The position numbers and the translations under genes were made by a program. A stretch of 8,154 nt of DNA. It comes from Pararhizobium sp. Lineage in GTDB: Bacteria > Pseudomonadota > Alphaproteobacteria > Rhizobiales > Rhizobiaceae. Positions 1 through 5,485 of the stretch are shown here, in pieces. The stretch spans positions 1 through 8,154 of the forward strand of contig JAURWE010000091.1 in NCBI GenBank assembly GCA_030655075.1, in the 5' to 3' direction. A model generated the notes under the pieces. That model did no database searches. It had not been told where the DNA came from and saw only the letters and a program-made list of their open reading frames with translations. Each line of letters begins with the position of its first letter. Within the stretch, counting starts at the first letter, position 1.

Positions 1-964
1 GGCGCCGTCGCGCGCGGAGGACAGAGAGCCGCTGACCTATATGCAGCAACGCATGACCGAAGGTGTGGTGCGCGATGTCGATATCGTTGCGGGCAGCCGC
101 ACGGAGCGCACATCCGAGACGACGCAACTCGCTTCGACCGAAGCCGTGGTCAACACTTGGAACGACCAGATCGTCACGTCGGTGACTGCATACAATCCCG
201 TCAATGGAACGGCGGCGCTCACTGCAGCGCTTGCGGGCACTCCCGGAAGTATCGTCGTGCTCAACGGCAGCCTGGAGATTGTGGACACTGTTACAATCGG
301 AGAAAACCATACCCTGCTTGGCGGAGGCGCCGTTTTGCGCGTGCGCGGCGCCGATACCGGGGTGGAACTGCACTACGTCGCCAACGGCCCTGCCGGCAGA
401 ATTTTCGGGGATCCGCCTGGGTTATTGAACACTTACGATACCCTCATACTCATGCGAAGCGGTAGCGTCATGGGTGGCTTAGATCTGGAAAAGACACAGG
501 CCGGCGGCTTGGCCAAATCCGCCACCGCGTATGTGTTGAATGCCGACAATGTATCGATTTTCAACAACACAGTTAAGGGCAGCAGCGGCTTGCGCGGCCA
601 CGGCATTGTCGCTGACAATTCAACCAACGTGAGGATCTCCGGAAACACCATAGAAACCCAAGGTTTCTCCAACACCTACGGCATTGTAACCGGCGCCGGC
701 TCCGACCTGGTGGCCGATGGGAACACAATAACCACGAACCATCTACAATCGGGAGCAATTTTCATTCAGGGCGGCACGACCCAATTTTCCAACAATACGG
801 TCTCAACCAAGGGGGAAGTTGTATCCGGGCAGGATGGACTCTATCGCGACGGGTCCAGCGGCAATACTATAAAACTGCCTTATAGTGCCAACTTGCAATG
901 CGGCCAATTTGGAACAGCCAGCGGCACGGTATCCTTCACCAATGCTCCCGACTGCATTTTCTAA
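1..964 (+). CDS. Inverse autotransporter beta-helix protein, copy A (5' end outside window)
   Basis: This is the C-terminal part of a surface protein. The frame is open from base 2, and its first residues (APSRAEDREPLTYMQQRMTE) align without gaps to residues 278-297 of the complete paralog at 2441-4264. The ATG at 41 is therefore an internal Met, not the start. After the linker (RMTEGVVRDVDIV), which in intimin/invasin-type proteins leads out of the barrel, comes a passenger of roughly 290 residues. It is rich in G, N, T and S, with recurring short repeats such as NNTVKG, GNTIET, GNTITT, NNTVST and GNTIKL, typical of right-handed parallel beta-helices. The only two Cys codons (899-901 and 953-955) are near the C-terminus and match the two of the paralog. 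The protein ends at TAA 962-964. By family, the barrel sits in the outer membrane and exports the passenger to the cell surface, probably for adhesion; the ligand is unknown. Confidence 0.85.
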   Translation, partial: APSRAEDREPLTYMQQRMTEGVVRDVDIVAGSRTERTSETTQLASTEAVVNTWNDQIVTSVTAYNPVNGTAALTAALAGTPGSIVVLNGSLEIVDTVTIGENHTLLGGGAVLRVRGADTGVELHYVANGPAGRIFGDPPGLLNTYDTLILMRSGSVMGGLDLEKTQAGGLAKSATAYVLNADNVSIFNNTVKGSSGLRGHGIVADNSTNVRISGNTIETQGFSNTYGIVTGAGSDLVADGNTITTNHLQSGAIFIQGGTTQFSNNTVSTKGEVVSGQDGLYRDGSSGNTIKLPYSANLQCGQFGTASGTVSFTNAPDCIF

Positions 965-973
965 TGCATGTCT

Positions 974-997
974 CCCAAAAGTGTGCGCGGGTTTGGG
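974..997 (+). terminator. Possible hairpin after copy A
   Basis: CCCAAA (974-979) and TTTGGG (992-997) are perfect inverted arms around a 12-base loop, starting 10 bases after the stop codon. They are themselves bracketed by two ATGCAT palindromes (964-969 and 1006-1011). No T-run follows, so this is not a classical intrinsic terminator. It could act as an mRNA 3'-end stabiliser or be chance. Confidence 0.3.
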
Positions 998-1044
998 CTA
1001 AAGATATGCATAAAAACAAAGATCACTGAATGAGTGGCACCGAG

Positions 1045-1057
1045 AAGCATCATGCTT
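1045..1057. repeat. 13-base palindrome AAGCAT-C-ATGCTT
   Basis: The two 6-base arms are perfect reverse complements around a single C, in non-coding DNA about 250 bases upstream of the small gene at 1302. The form is typical of dimeric repressor sites, but no regulator is known for it. Confidence 0.35.
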
Positions 1058-1221
1058 TGAGCAGCAGATTGTTCCATTGCACGTGGCAAACCTTGCCGAT
1101 CATTCGCCCAAACACTTGGCAAACGCCCGTTTTATAACGCTTTTTTGCGTCAAACCGACACACAGCCGGTCAAAAACACGTAAATCTGTGCCATGATCCG
1201 TTCATAGGTAGTGTGATATAG

Positions 1222-1235
1222 GTGAGGTGCCTCAC
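1222..1235. promoter_or_regulatory. Operator-like inverted repeat upstream of the 1302 gene
   Basis: GTGAGG-TG-CCTCAC is a perfect inverted repeat with a 2-base centre. It ends 66 bases before the ATG at 1302 and lies just after the AT-rich stretch TGATATA (1214-1220), which could be part of a -10 region. The position suits an operator at the promoter or a hairpin at the 5' end of the transcript. Which protein would bind is unknown. Confidence 0.3.
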
Positions 1236-1301
1236 AAAAACCCATTTCAGCGTCTCTAACTGCGAGCATAAGAGCAAAGACAGAGAAAGAGGGAGAGAAC
1301 A

Positions 1302-1511
1302 ATGACCGATAAGAAGAATCTGTACCGCATTGTTGAAGTGAGCCTGAAGCGCGGCGAAGATCGCCGTGATGTCGGCATCATGACCGTTCGCCAGGCGCTT
1401 GCCCTGCCGGATGTCCCCAGCCTCGAATATACCCATCCCGAGCGCAACTCGCGTCCGGACGGCGCCTTCATCAACCGCGACCAGCTTCGGGCCTATGCCT
1501 GCTGCGGTTAA
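1302..1511 (+). CDS. Small conserved-looking protein of unknown function (69 aa)
   Basis: I do not recognise a named family. The frame begins with ATG 1302, preceded at ideal distance by a strong ribosome binding site (GGGAGAG, 1291-1297), and ends with TAA 1509-1511. The protein starts MTDKKNLYRIVEVSLKRGED and is highly charged, with no membrane segment or signal peptide, so it is probably cytoplasmic. A middle segment (MTVRQALALPDVPSLEYTHPE) and two adjacent Cys near the end (YACCG) are its visible marks. The GC-ending codon choice matches the flanking genes and supports real coding. It lies 80 bases upstream of the FAH gene; a weak hairpin between them leaves co-transcription open. Confidence 0.7.
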   Translation: MTDKKNLYRIVEVSLKRGEDRRDVGIMTVRQALALPDVPSLEYTHPERNSRPDGAFINRDQLRAYACCG

Positions 1512-1531
1512 AGCGCCCTTGAGTTCGGCGG

Positions 1532-1552
1532 GCCGGTAACGGCTGCTTTTCT
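1532..1552 (+). terminator. Weak hairpin with T-rich tail after the 69-aa gene
   Basis: GCCG-GTAA-CGGC (1532-1543) forms a short stem with a GNRA-type loop, followed by TGCTTTTCT. The stem is only 4 pairs plus a possible G-U, so any termination is likely partial. Confidence 0.25.
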
Positions 1553-1591
1553 GCTATGTTCATTCGCAGAATCAAATTCCCGCGAGTGACC

Positions 1592-2278
1592 ATGACGACT
1601 GTCTTCCCCCTTCCCGCCCCGGTTCTCCTGCCTGTTGTCGGCAGCACGCTGACCTTCCCCGTACGCCGGGTCTATTGCGTCGGTCGCAACTATGCCGACC
1701 ATGCCCGCGAAATGGGCCATGATCCCGATCGCGAAGCCCCGTTCTTCTTCCAGAAGAATTCCGACAACCTTCTGCCGGCAGGCCGATCCTTCCCCTACCC
1801 GCCCCTGTCTGATGATGTGCACTACGAAGTCGAATGCGTCGTGGCGCTGCGCTCGGGCGGTACGGACATCGCTGTCGAGAACGCGCTTGATTGTGTCTAC
1901 GGCTATGCCGCCGGTGTTGATTTCACCCGTCGCGACCGGCAGGCCGAGGCGAAAGCCGCAGGACGCCCCTGGGAGGTCGCAAAAGCCTTCGAACACTCCG
2001 CGCCCATCTCGCCGATTTCGCCGGCAACCACGATCGGCCACCCCGCAACGGGCACGATCTGGCTGAAACGCAATGGCGAAATGAAACAGAAGGGCGATCT
2101 CAACCAGATGATCTGGCCCGTTGCCGATATCATCGCCGCCCTGTCGCACGCCTTTACGCTTGCGGCCGGAGACGTCATTATGACCGGGACCCCGGCCGGC
2201 GTTGGCGCTGTCAATCGCGGCGACCGCATCGAATGCGGTGTCGACGGCATCGGCCTTCTCGCCTTCGACGTGGTCTGA
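1592..2278 (+). CDS. Fumarylacetoacetate hydrolase family enzyme (228 aa)
   Basis: This is a member of the FAH superfamily, metal-dependent enzymes that cleave C-C bonds in acylpyruvates or related beta-keto acids (fumarylpyruvate hydrolase, FAHD1-like acylpyruvase/decarboxylase). The family signature is clear: VYCVGRNYADHAREMG (residues 28-43), the metal ligands in HYEVE (E79, E81) and GVDFTRRD (D110), the lysine region AKAFEHSAP (K131) and TGTPAGVG (198-205). At 228 aa it matches the short single-domain type and looks intact. I chose ATG 1592 because the protein from there begins like its relatives (MTTVFPLPAPV) and a weak GCGAG precedes it. The ATG at 1556 has no ribosome binding site and adds an unlikely basic leader; GTG 1586 is an alternative. 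The exact substrate cannot be told. It is probably cytoplasmic. A degraded copy of its 3' end lies at 4296-4370. Confidence 0.88.
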   Translation: MTTVFPLPAPVLLPVVGSTLTFPVRRVYCVGRNYADHAREMGHDPDREAPFFFQKNSDNLLPAGRSFPYPPLSDDVHYEVECVVALRSGGTDIAVENALDCVYGYAAGVDFTRRDRQAEAKAAGRPWEVAKAFEHSAPISPISPATTIGHPATGTIWLKRNGEMKQKGDLNQMIWPVADIIAALSHAFTLAAGDVIMTGTPAGVGAVNRGDRIECGVDGIGLLAFDVV

Positions 2279-2440
2279 AACATTAAAAATACACCCCTCG
2301 TGCTCCCTGATTGCAAATGCGGCTTACCCCGCGTCACTGGCGGTCACCGAGCGGTGCAATCATCATAGTCACTATTGTTAGCGATACAAAATATGTGGGC
2401 GTTTTCATACACTTGAGCAGGTTCGAATCGGAGCTTGCTG
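2279..2440. other. Spacer with the presumed promoter of adhesin copy B
   Basis: These 162 bases separate the FAH stop from copy B and become AT-rich towards the right (2371-2395, including ATACAAAATATG), where a promoter is expected. No standard -35/-10 pair with 16-18 base spacing stands out. There is a long-range inverted repeat GATTGCA (2309-2315)/TGCAATC (2355-2361), with CCGC/GCGG (2329-2332, 2340-2343) inside it. Its statistical weight is low. Confidence 0.35.
2430..2433 (+). promoter_or_regulatory. Ribosome binding site that sets the start of copy B
   Basis: GGAG lies 7 bases before ATG 2441. It is too close to serve the in-frame TTG at 2435. It would sit 16 bases from ATG 2450, which is too far. 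This favours 2441 as the start. Confidence 0.6.
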
Positions 2441-4264
2441 ATGATGACCATGAAAAAAGGGCGCGCCGTGACGGCGGTTGCCCTGCTCATTTCTGCGCCT
2501 ATAGCTAACCCCGTCTTTGCCAGTGATTTCGACAACCGCTGGGGCGCCTCGGTCGATGTCGGCGGGCGCGTCGGCAGCGGCCGCGAGATCGGCGAGACCA
2601 GCCTGTTTGCGCCGCTCTGGCAGAATGATACCTCACTTCTCTTCACCGACCTGCGCGGCTCCTTCGATGACAGCCAGGCCCGCGAGGGCAATTTCGGCCT
2701 CGGTTTCCGCCACATGCTCGACAGCGGCTGGAACATCGGCGCCTACGGCTATTTCGACGTGCGCCGCTCAGCCCTCGGCAACACGTTTCATCAGGCCACC
2801 GTCGGCCTCGAAGCGCTGAGTGAAAACCTCGATTTTCGCGCCAATGTCTATTTGCCTGTCGGCGATACGGACAAGACCCTTGAGACCGGCCGGCAGAGCG
2901 TGACCAGCATCAGCGGGCAGAAATTGATACTGAACGGCAGCCGACTGACGATCGAGGGTATAGCAACGACCAGAACCATCACTTCGACCGTCACCGAAAA
3001 GGCAATGAAGGGGGTCGATGCGGAAATCGGCCTGCGCCTGCCCGTCCTGCCCGACGATTGGAATGTGGACCTGCGCGCCTTTGCCGGCGGTTATCATTTC
3101 GAGGCCGACGGAGTGCGCAACATTTCCGGCCCGCGCGGCCGTCTTGAACTGTCCGCCCGCGATGTCGCCGGTCTGCCCGGCGTGCGGCTGACCGCAGGTG
3201 TGACCTACCAGCATGATCAGATGCGCGGCAGCCAGTGGATAACAGGTGCGCGGCTCACCGTTCCGCTCCATGCCCCATCCAACGTGAACGAGTTGCCGCC
3301 GCTGACCACCATGCAGCAGCGCATGACCGACAGCGTGGTGCGCGATATCGACATCGTCTCGGACGGCAGCACCACAGAATTCAGCATCATCACGACCCAG
3401 GCCCCCTCAACCGAACCTGTCATGGAGGGTTTCTACGATCAGGTGATAACGTCAGTGACCTATGTCGATGCCACTGAGGGCGCGGCAGCTCTCAATGCGG
3501 CGCTCAGCGGTTCGCCGGGAAGCCTTGTCGTCCTAAACGGCCAGCTTCACGGCATAAGCGAGCCAATCATCGTGGGCGAAAGAAATATCCTCGTCGGCGG
3601 CGACACCATCATGCGCCTGCGCGGCATCACAAGCGGCTTCGAGTTTCTTTATCACACAACGGGGGTCATCGGTTCCATTGCCGGAAACCCGGGGACGCTG
3701 GTTGACGGATACAATGTGCTAGCCGCCGTGCGAAGCGGCAGCGTTCTTGGAAATCTAACGCTCGCAAAAACGGGCACCACCGGTGGCGCCTTCGCGGCGA
3801 CCGTTTACGCCGGAAATGTGGACAGAGCCCTGATCATTTCGAACACCATTTCGGGCGGTGACGATCTCGCAGCCTATGGGATCTATGTCGAAAATTCCCA
3901 AGCGGTTGAAATTTACGATAATCTCATAACCATGGGGGCGAACGACTTCACAATAGCGCTTGGAAACTTCGGATCTTCAACCACCGTCGATGGCAACGAG
4001 ATCTCTACGAACAGCGCCATAACGTCGGTGATGGGCACTGAAAACGGCGATATGCTGTTCTCCAACAATCTCATCCACCCGCATCCCGAGGGCACCATTA
4101 TCGAGGGTCTCGGCACTGCGGAATTTCTTCCCGGATCGACCGGCAACACCATCGTCTTTCCGGCGGGCTACATCGGGACAACCTGCAATTCCAACGGCCT
4201 TGCGACCGGGACGGTGTTTTTTACCAATGTCGCGCCTGAAACTGAGTCCTGCGTCTTCCCGTGA
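2441..4264 (+). CDS. Inverse autotransporter beta-helix protein, copy B (607 aa)
   Basis: This is a complete inverse-autotransporter (intimin/invasin-type) surface protein. Residues 1-27 are a signal peptide (MKKGR, hydrophobic stretch, cleavage after VFA). About 28-280 form the outer-membrane barrel of the IAT_beta type: alternating strands such as TSLLFTDLRGSF, FGLGFRHML and NIGAYGYFDVRRS, then DFRANVYLP. The linker, about 286-306 (MQQRMTDSVVRDIDIV), matches the conserved end of this domain. The passenger (307-607) lacks Ig-like repeats and instead carries beta-helix repeats (ISNTISGG, IYDNLITM, VDGNEIST, FSNNLIHP, TGNTIVFP). Its only cysteines, C582 and C604, lie near the C-terminus and may form a disulfide that caps the tip. 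There is no LysM domain. The barrel would insert via the BAM complex and the passenger would face outward. A role in adhesion or biofilm is inferred from the family only. The passenger has diverged from copy A far more than the linker. Confidence 0.88.
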   Translation: MMTMKKGRAVTAVALLISAPIANPVFASDFDNRWGASVDVGGRVGSGREIGETSLFAPLWQNDTSLLFTDLRGSFDDSQAREGNFGLGFRHMLDSGWNIGAYGYFDVRRSALGNTFHQATVGLEALSENLDFRANVYLPVGDTDKTLETGRQSVTSISGQKLILNGSRLTIEGIATTRTITSTVTEKAMKGVDAEIGLRLPVLPDDWNVDLRAFAGGYHFEADGVRNISGPRGRLELSARDVAGLPGVRLTAGVTYQHDQMRGSQWITGARLTVPLHAPSNVNELPPLTTMQQRMTDSVVRDIDIVSDGSTTEFSIITTQAPSTEPVMEGFYDQVITSVTYVDATEGAAALNAALSGSPGSLVVLNGQLHGISEPIIVGERNILVGGDTIMRLRGITSGFEFLYHTTGVIGSIAGNPGTLVDGYNVLAAVRSGSVLGNLTLAKTGTTGGAFAATVYAGNVDRALIISNTISGGDDLAAYGIYVENSQAVEIYDNLITMGANDFTIALGNFGSSTTVDGNEISTNSAITSVMGTENGDMLFSNNLIHPHPEGTIIEGLGTAEFLPGSTGNTIVFPAGYIGTTCNSNGLATGTVFFTNVAPETESCVFP

Positions 4265-4295
4265 CAGACTTCACTCTCGGTTCCCTGGCATGGCC

Positions 4296-4370
4296 GCACA
4301 TGCCTTTACGCCTCTCCCCGGCAATGCCATGATGACGGTACACCGGCATCGGCCGTCCCGCCTTCGACGT
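4296..4370 (+). pseudogene. Relic of the 3' end of the FAH gene
   Basis: Two collinear blocks match the intact FAH gene. First, 4296-4337 read in the FAH frame give AHAFTPLPGNAMMT against SHAFTLAAGDVIMT (FAH residues 185-198), with 7 of 14 identical and CCTTTACGC and ATGAC at exactly the same spacing. Second, 4345-4370 matches 2246-2271 at 24 of 26 bases (protein GIG..AFDV, the last FAH residues). Between the blocks the relic lacks 53 bases, which also shifts the frame. The relic begins 32 bases after the copy B stop and ends 19 bases before the carbonic anhydrase start. It is not expressed as a useful protein. Confidence 0.7.
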
Positions 4371-4389
4371 CGCCTTGGGAAACAAACGA

Positions 4390-4926
4390 ATGCCGCTGTA
4401 CGCTCTTGGACCACTGACACCCGCGACTCCGCCGCGCGGCAGCTATTGGGTGGCGCCCGGCGCGCACGTGATCGGCAATGTCGAGATCGGCGAGGATGTC
4501 GGCATCTGGTTCGGCACGACGGTGCGCGGCGACAATGAAAAGATCACCCTCGGCGCGCGCAGCAACATTCAGGAAAATTGCGTGCTGCACACCGATCCCG
4601 GCAAACCGCTGACCATCGGGCCAGGCTGCACCATCGGCCATGGCGCCATCCTGCACGGCTGCAGCATCGGTGACAATTCGCTGGTCGGCATGGGCGCGAC
4701 CGTGCTCAACGGCGCCGTCATCGGCAAGAACTGCCTGGTCGGCGCCAACGCGCTGGTGACAGAGGGAAAAATCTTTCCCGACAATTCCTTGATCGTCGGC
4801 GCTCCGGCCAAGGCCGTGCGCACGCTGGACGAAGCGGCGGTGGCCGGGCTGAAGCTCTCGGCGGACCATTATGTGAAGAACTGGCAGCGGTTCGCGATAT
4901 CGCTGAAACCGCTCGACACGATGTGA
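4390..4926 (+). CDS. Gamma-class carbonic anhydrase family protein (178 aa)
   Basis: This is a left-handed beta-helix protein of hexapeptide repeats ([LIV]-G-x(4)), for example VIGNVEIGEDVGIW, TIGPGCTIGHGAIL and AVIGKNCLVGANAL. It carries the gamma-carbonic-anhydrase residues: R46 and D48 in VRGDNE, Q61 in NIQEN, and the three zinc-ligand histidines H67 (VLHTD), H84 and H89 (IGHGAILHGC). A C-terminal helix follows (about 144-170). The length suits the YrdA/PaaY-type bacterial proteins, which are homotrimeric and cytoplasmic; many have weak or unproven CO2 hydration activity. ATG 4390 is preferred (MPLYALGPL). The in-frame TTG 4375 lies inside FAH-relic DNA. The ribosome binding site is weak (GGGA, 4377-4380). 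The 5' leader derives from the FAH relic, suggesting that FAH and this gene were once adjacent. It looks intact. Confidence 0.9.
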   Translation: MPLYALGPLTPATPPRGSYWVAPGAHVIGNVEIGEDVGIWFGTTVRGDNEKITLGARSNIQENCVLHTDPGKPLTIGPGCTIGHGAILHGCSIGDNSLVGMGATVLNGAVIGKNCLVGANALVTEGKIFPDNSLIVGAPAKAVRTLDEAAVAGLKLSADHYVKNWQRFAISLKPLDTM

Positions 4927-5003
4927 AAAATTCCATTCTCCTGTCGGTTTCCCGTCCTATCATGCGTCCTTGAACCATGGCGCTAAAAGACGGGCGCCGT
5001 TCA

Positions 5004-5009
5004 AAGGAG
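5004..5009 (+). promoter_or_regulatory. Strong ribosome binding site left before a broken gene
   Basis: AAGGAG lies 7 bases before ATG 5017, a near-perfect arrangement. The frame it serves stops after 12 codons, so it marks the start of a lost gene. Confidence 0.6.
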
Positions 5010-5016
5010 AAAGACC

Positions 5017-5138
5017 ATGCGAAAACGAAACCTTCGACCGGCATACGCCTGCTGATCGGCCGCAAGACCTACGATATTTTTGCCGCCCACAGGCCATGTA
5101 TGGAAAAGGAACCGCCGGAGGGCGTCGGGACAGGCTGA
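5017..5138 (+). pseudogene. Fragment of a dihydrofolate reductase / RibD C-terminal family gene
   Basis: The frame from ATG 5017 begins MRK, as many proteins of this family do, but stops after 12 codons (TGA 5053-5055). In another frame, 5049-5096 encode LLIGRKTYDIFAAHRP. This closely resembles the conserved segment LLLGR-TY-FAA-WP of the DHFR-like RibD-C family, normally found around residue 55-75 after a GADA stretch. So the start and one internal segment survive. The part between them is missing and out of frame, and everything after about 5110 is gone, ending where the ligD remains begin on the other strand. An uninterrupted 53-codon frame (4977-5138) contains the segment but starts upstream of the good ribosome binding site and is probably accidental. 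The identification rests on one 16-residue segment. Confidence 0.55.
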
Positions 5139-5485
5139 TCAGGCTGCCGTCTTCTTTGCTTTGGCAAGCCGCTTTATGGCCTGCTCCAGCAACCTTTGAC
5201 CATCACAGTAATCCTGCCATGCCGTACTCTTCTTGATGAGGCCGGGGACGGTGCGGATCGTAAAACGTGTTGGATCAAGGCCGGCTTTGACCTGCGTCCA
5301 GTTGAGCGGCATGCACACCGTCGCCCCTGGCCGAGCGCGCGGCGACAGGGGAGCCACGGCCGTCGCCATTCGGTCGTTGGGAAGATAGTCGAGAAAGATG
5401 CGACGCTCGCGCTGGTTCTTGGCCATCTTGATCAGATAGAGGTCCAGATTGTCATGGGCCATCTGCTGGCAAACGTTATGCGTCG
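5139..5485 (-). pseudogene. ligD: ligD 3' remnant: tail of the polymerase domain
   Basis: On the minus strand, about 5474 down to 5139 encodes VCQQMAHDNLDLYLIKMAK, then RIFLDYLPNDRMATAVAPLS, RARPGATV and RFTIRTVP, ending in a Lys-rich tail (KRLAKAKKTAA) and a stop at 5139-5141. This is the C-terminal end of the LigD primase/polymerase domain (the segment with FLDYLRNDR and RARPGA). The catalytic Asp residues of that domain lie further N-terminal and are missing. The upstream join to the ligase part is out of frame: the ligase frame ends at TAA (5478-5476), while the polymerase frame reads THNVCQQ across the same bases. The remnant could be translated only by a frameshift. It is part of one ligD pseudogene with the entry at 5476-6696. 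Confidence 0.85.

Larger units (their letters stand above)
965..1301. other. Gene-free stretch with several short inverted repeats
   Basis: I see no convincing reading frame in these 337 bases. The stretch is more AT-rich than its surroundings. It holds a hairpin after copy A (974-997), a 13-base palindrome AAGCAT-C-ATGCTT (1045-1057), GGCAA-ACC-TTGCC (1085-1097), the direct repeat TGGCAAAC at 1084-1091 and 1117-1124 (starts 33 bases apart, about three helical turns), ACGC-T6-GCGT (1137-1150) and GTGAGG-TG-CCTCAC (1222-1235). The promoter of the small gene at 1302 is expected here, but no clean -35/-10 pair could be assigned. A small RNA or operator cluster is possible but not shown. Confidence 0.5.

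Noticed and set aside
41..964. ATG 41 as the start of a 307-aa protein
   Set aside because: The frame is open to the window edge and the preceding residues align with the paralog, so this Met is internal.
1556..1591. Longer start for the FAH protein
   Set aside because: ATG 1556 has no ribosome binding site, and the added residues do not resemble the family N-terminus.
1508..2149. 213-aa minus-strand frame across the FAH gene
   Set aside because: It is a shadow of the FAH coding sequence, whose product carries all family motifs on the plus strand.
2309..2361. GATTGCA/TGCAATC inverted repeat as a terminator or attenuator
   Set aside because: It has a 39-base interior, no T-run and 7-base arms that are expected by chance in a region this size.
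2435..2440. TTG 2435 as the start of copy B
   Set aside because: The GGAG at 2430-2433 would be one base away; it fits ATG 2441.
4306..4869. 187-aa minus-strand frame across the carbonic anhydrase gene
   Set aside because: It is a shadow frame; the plus strand encodes the complete hexapeptide-repeat protein.
5017..5055. 12-codon frame as a genuine small peptide gene
   Set aside because: Its codons are better explained as the start of a broken DHFR-like gene.
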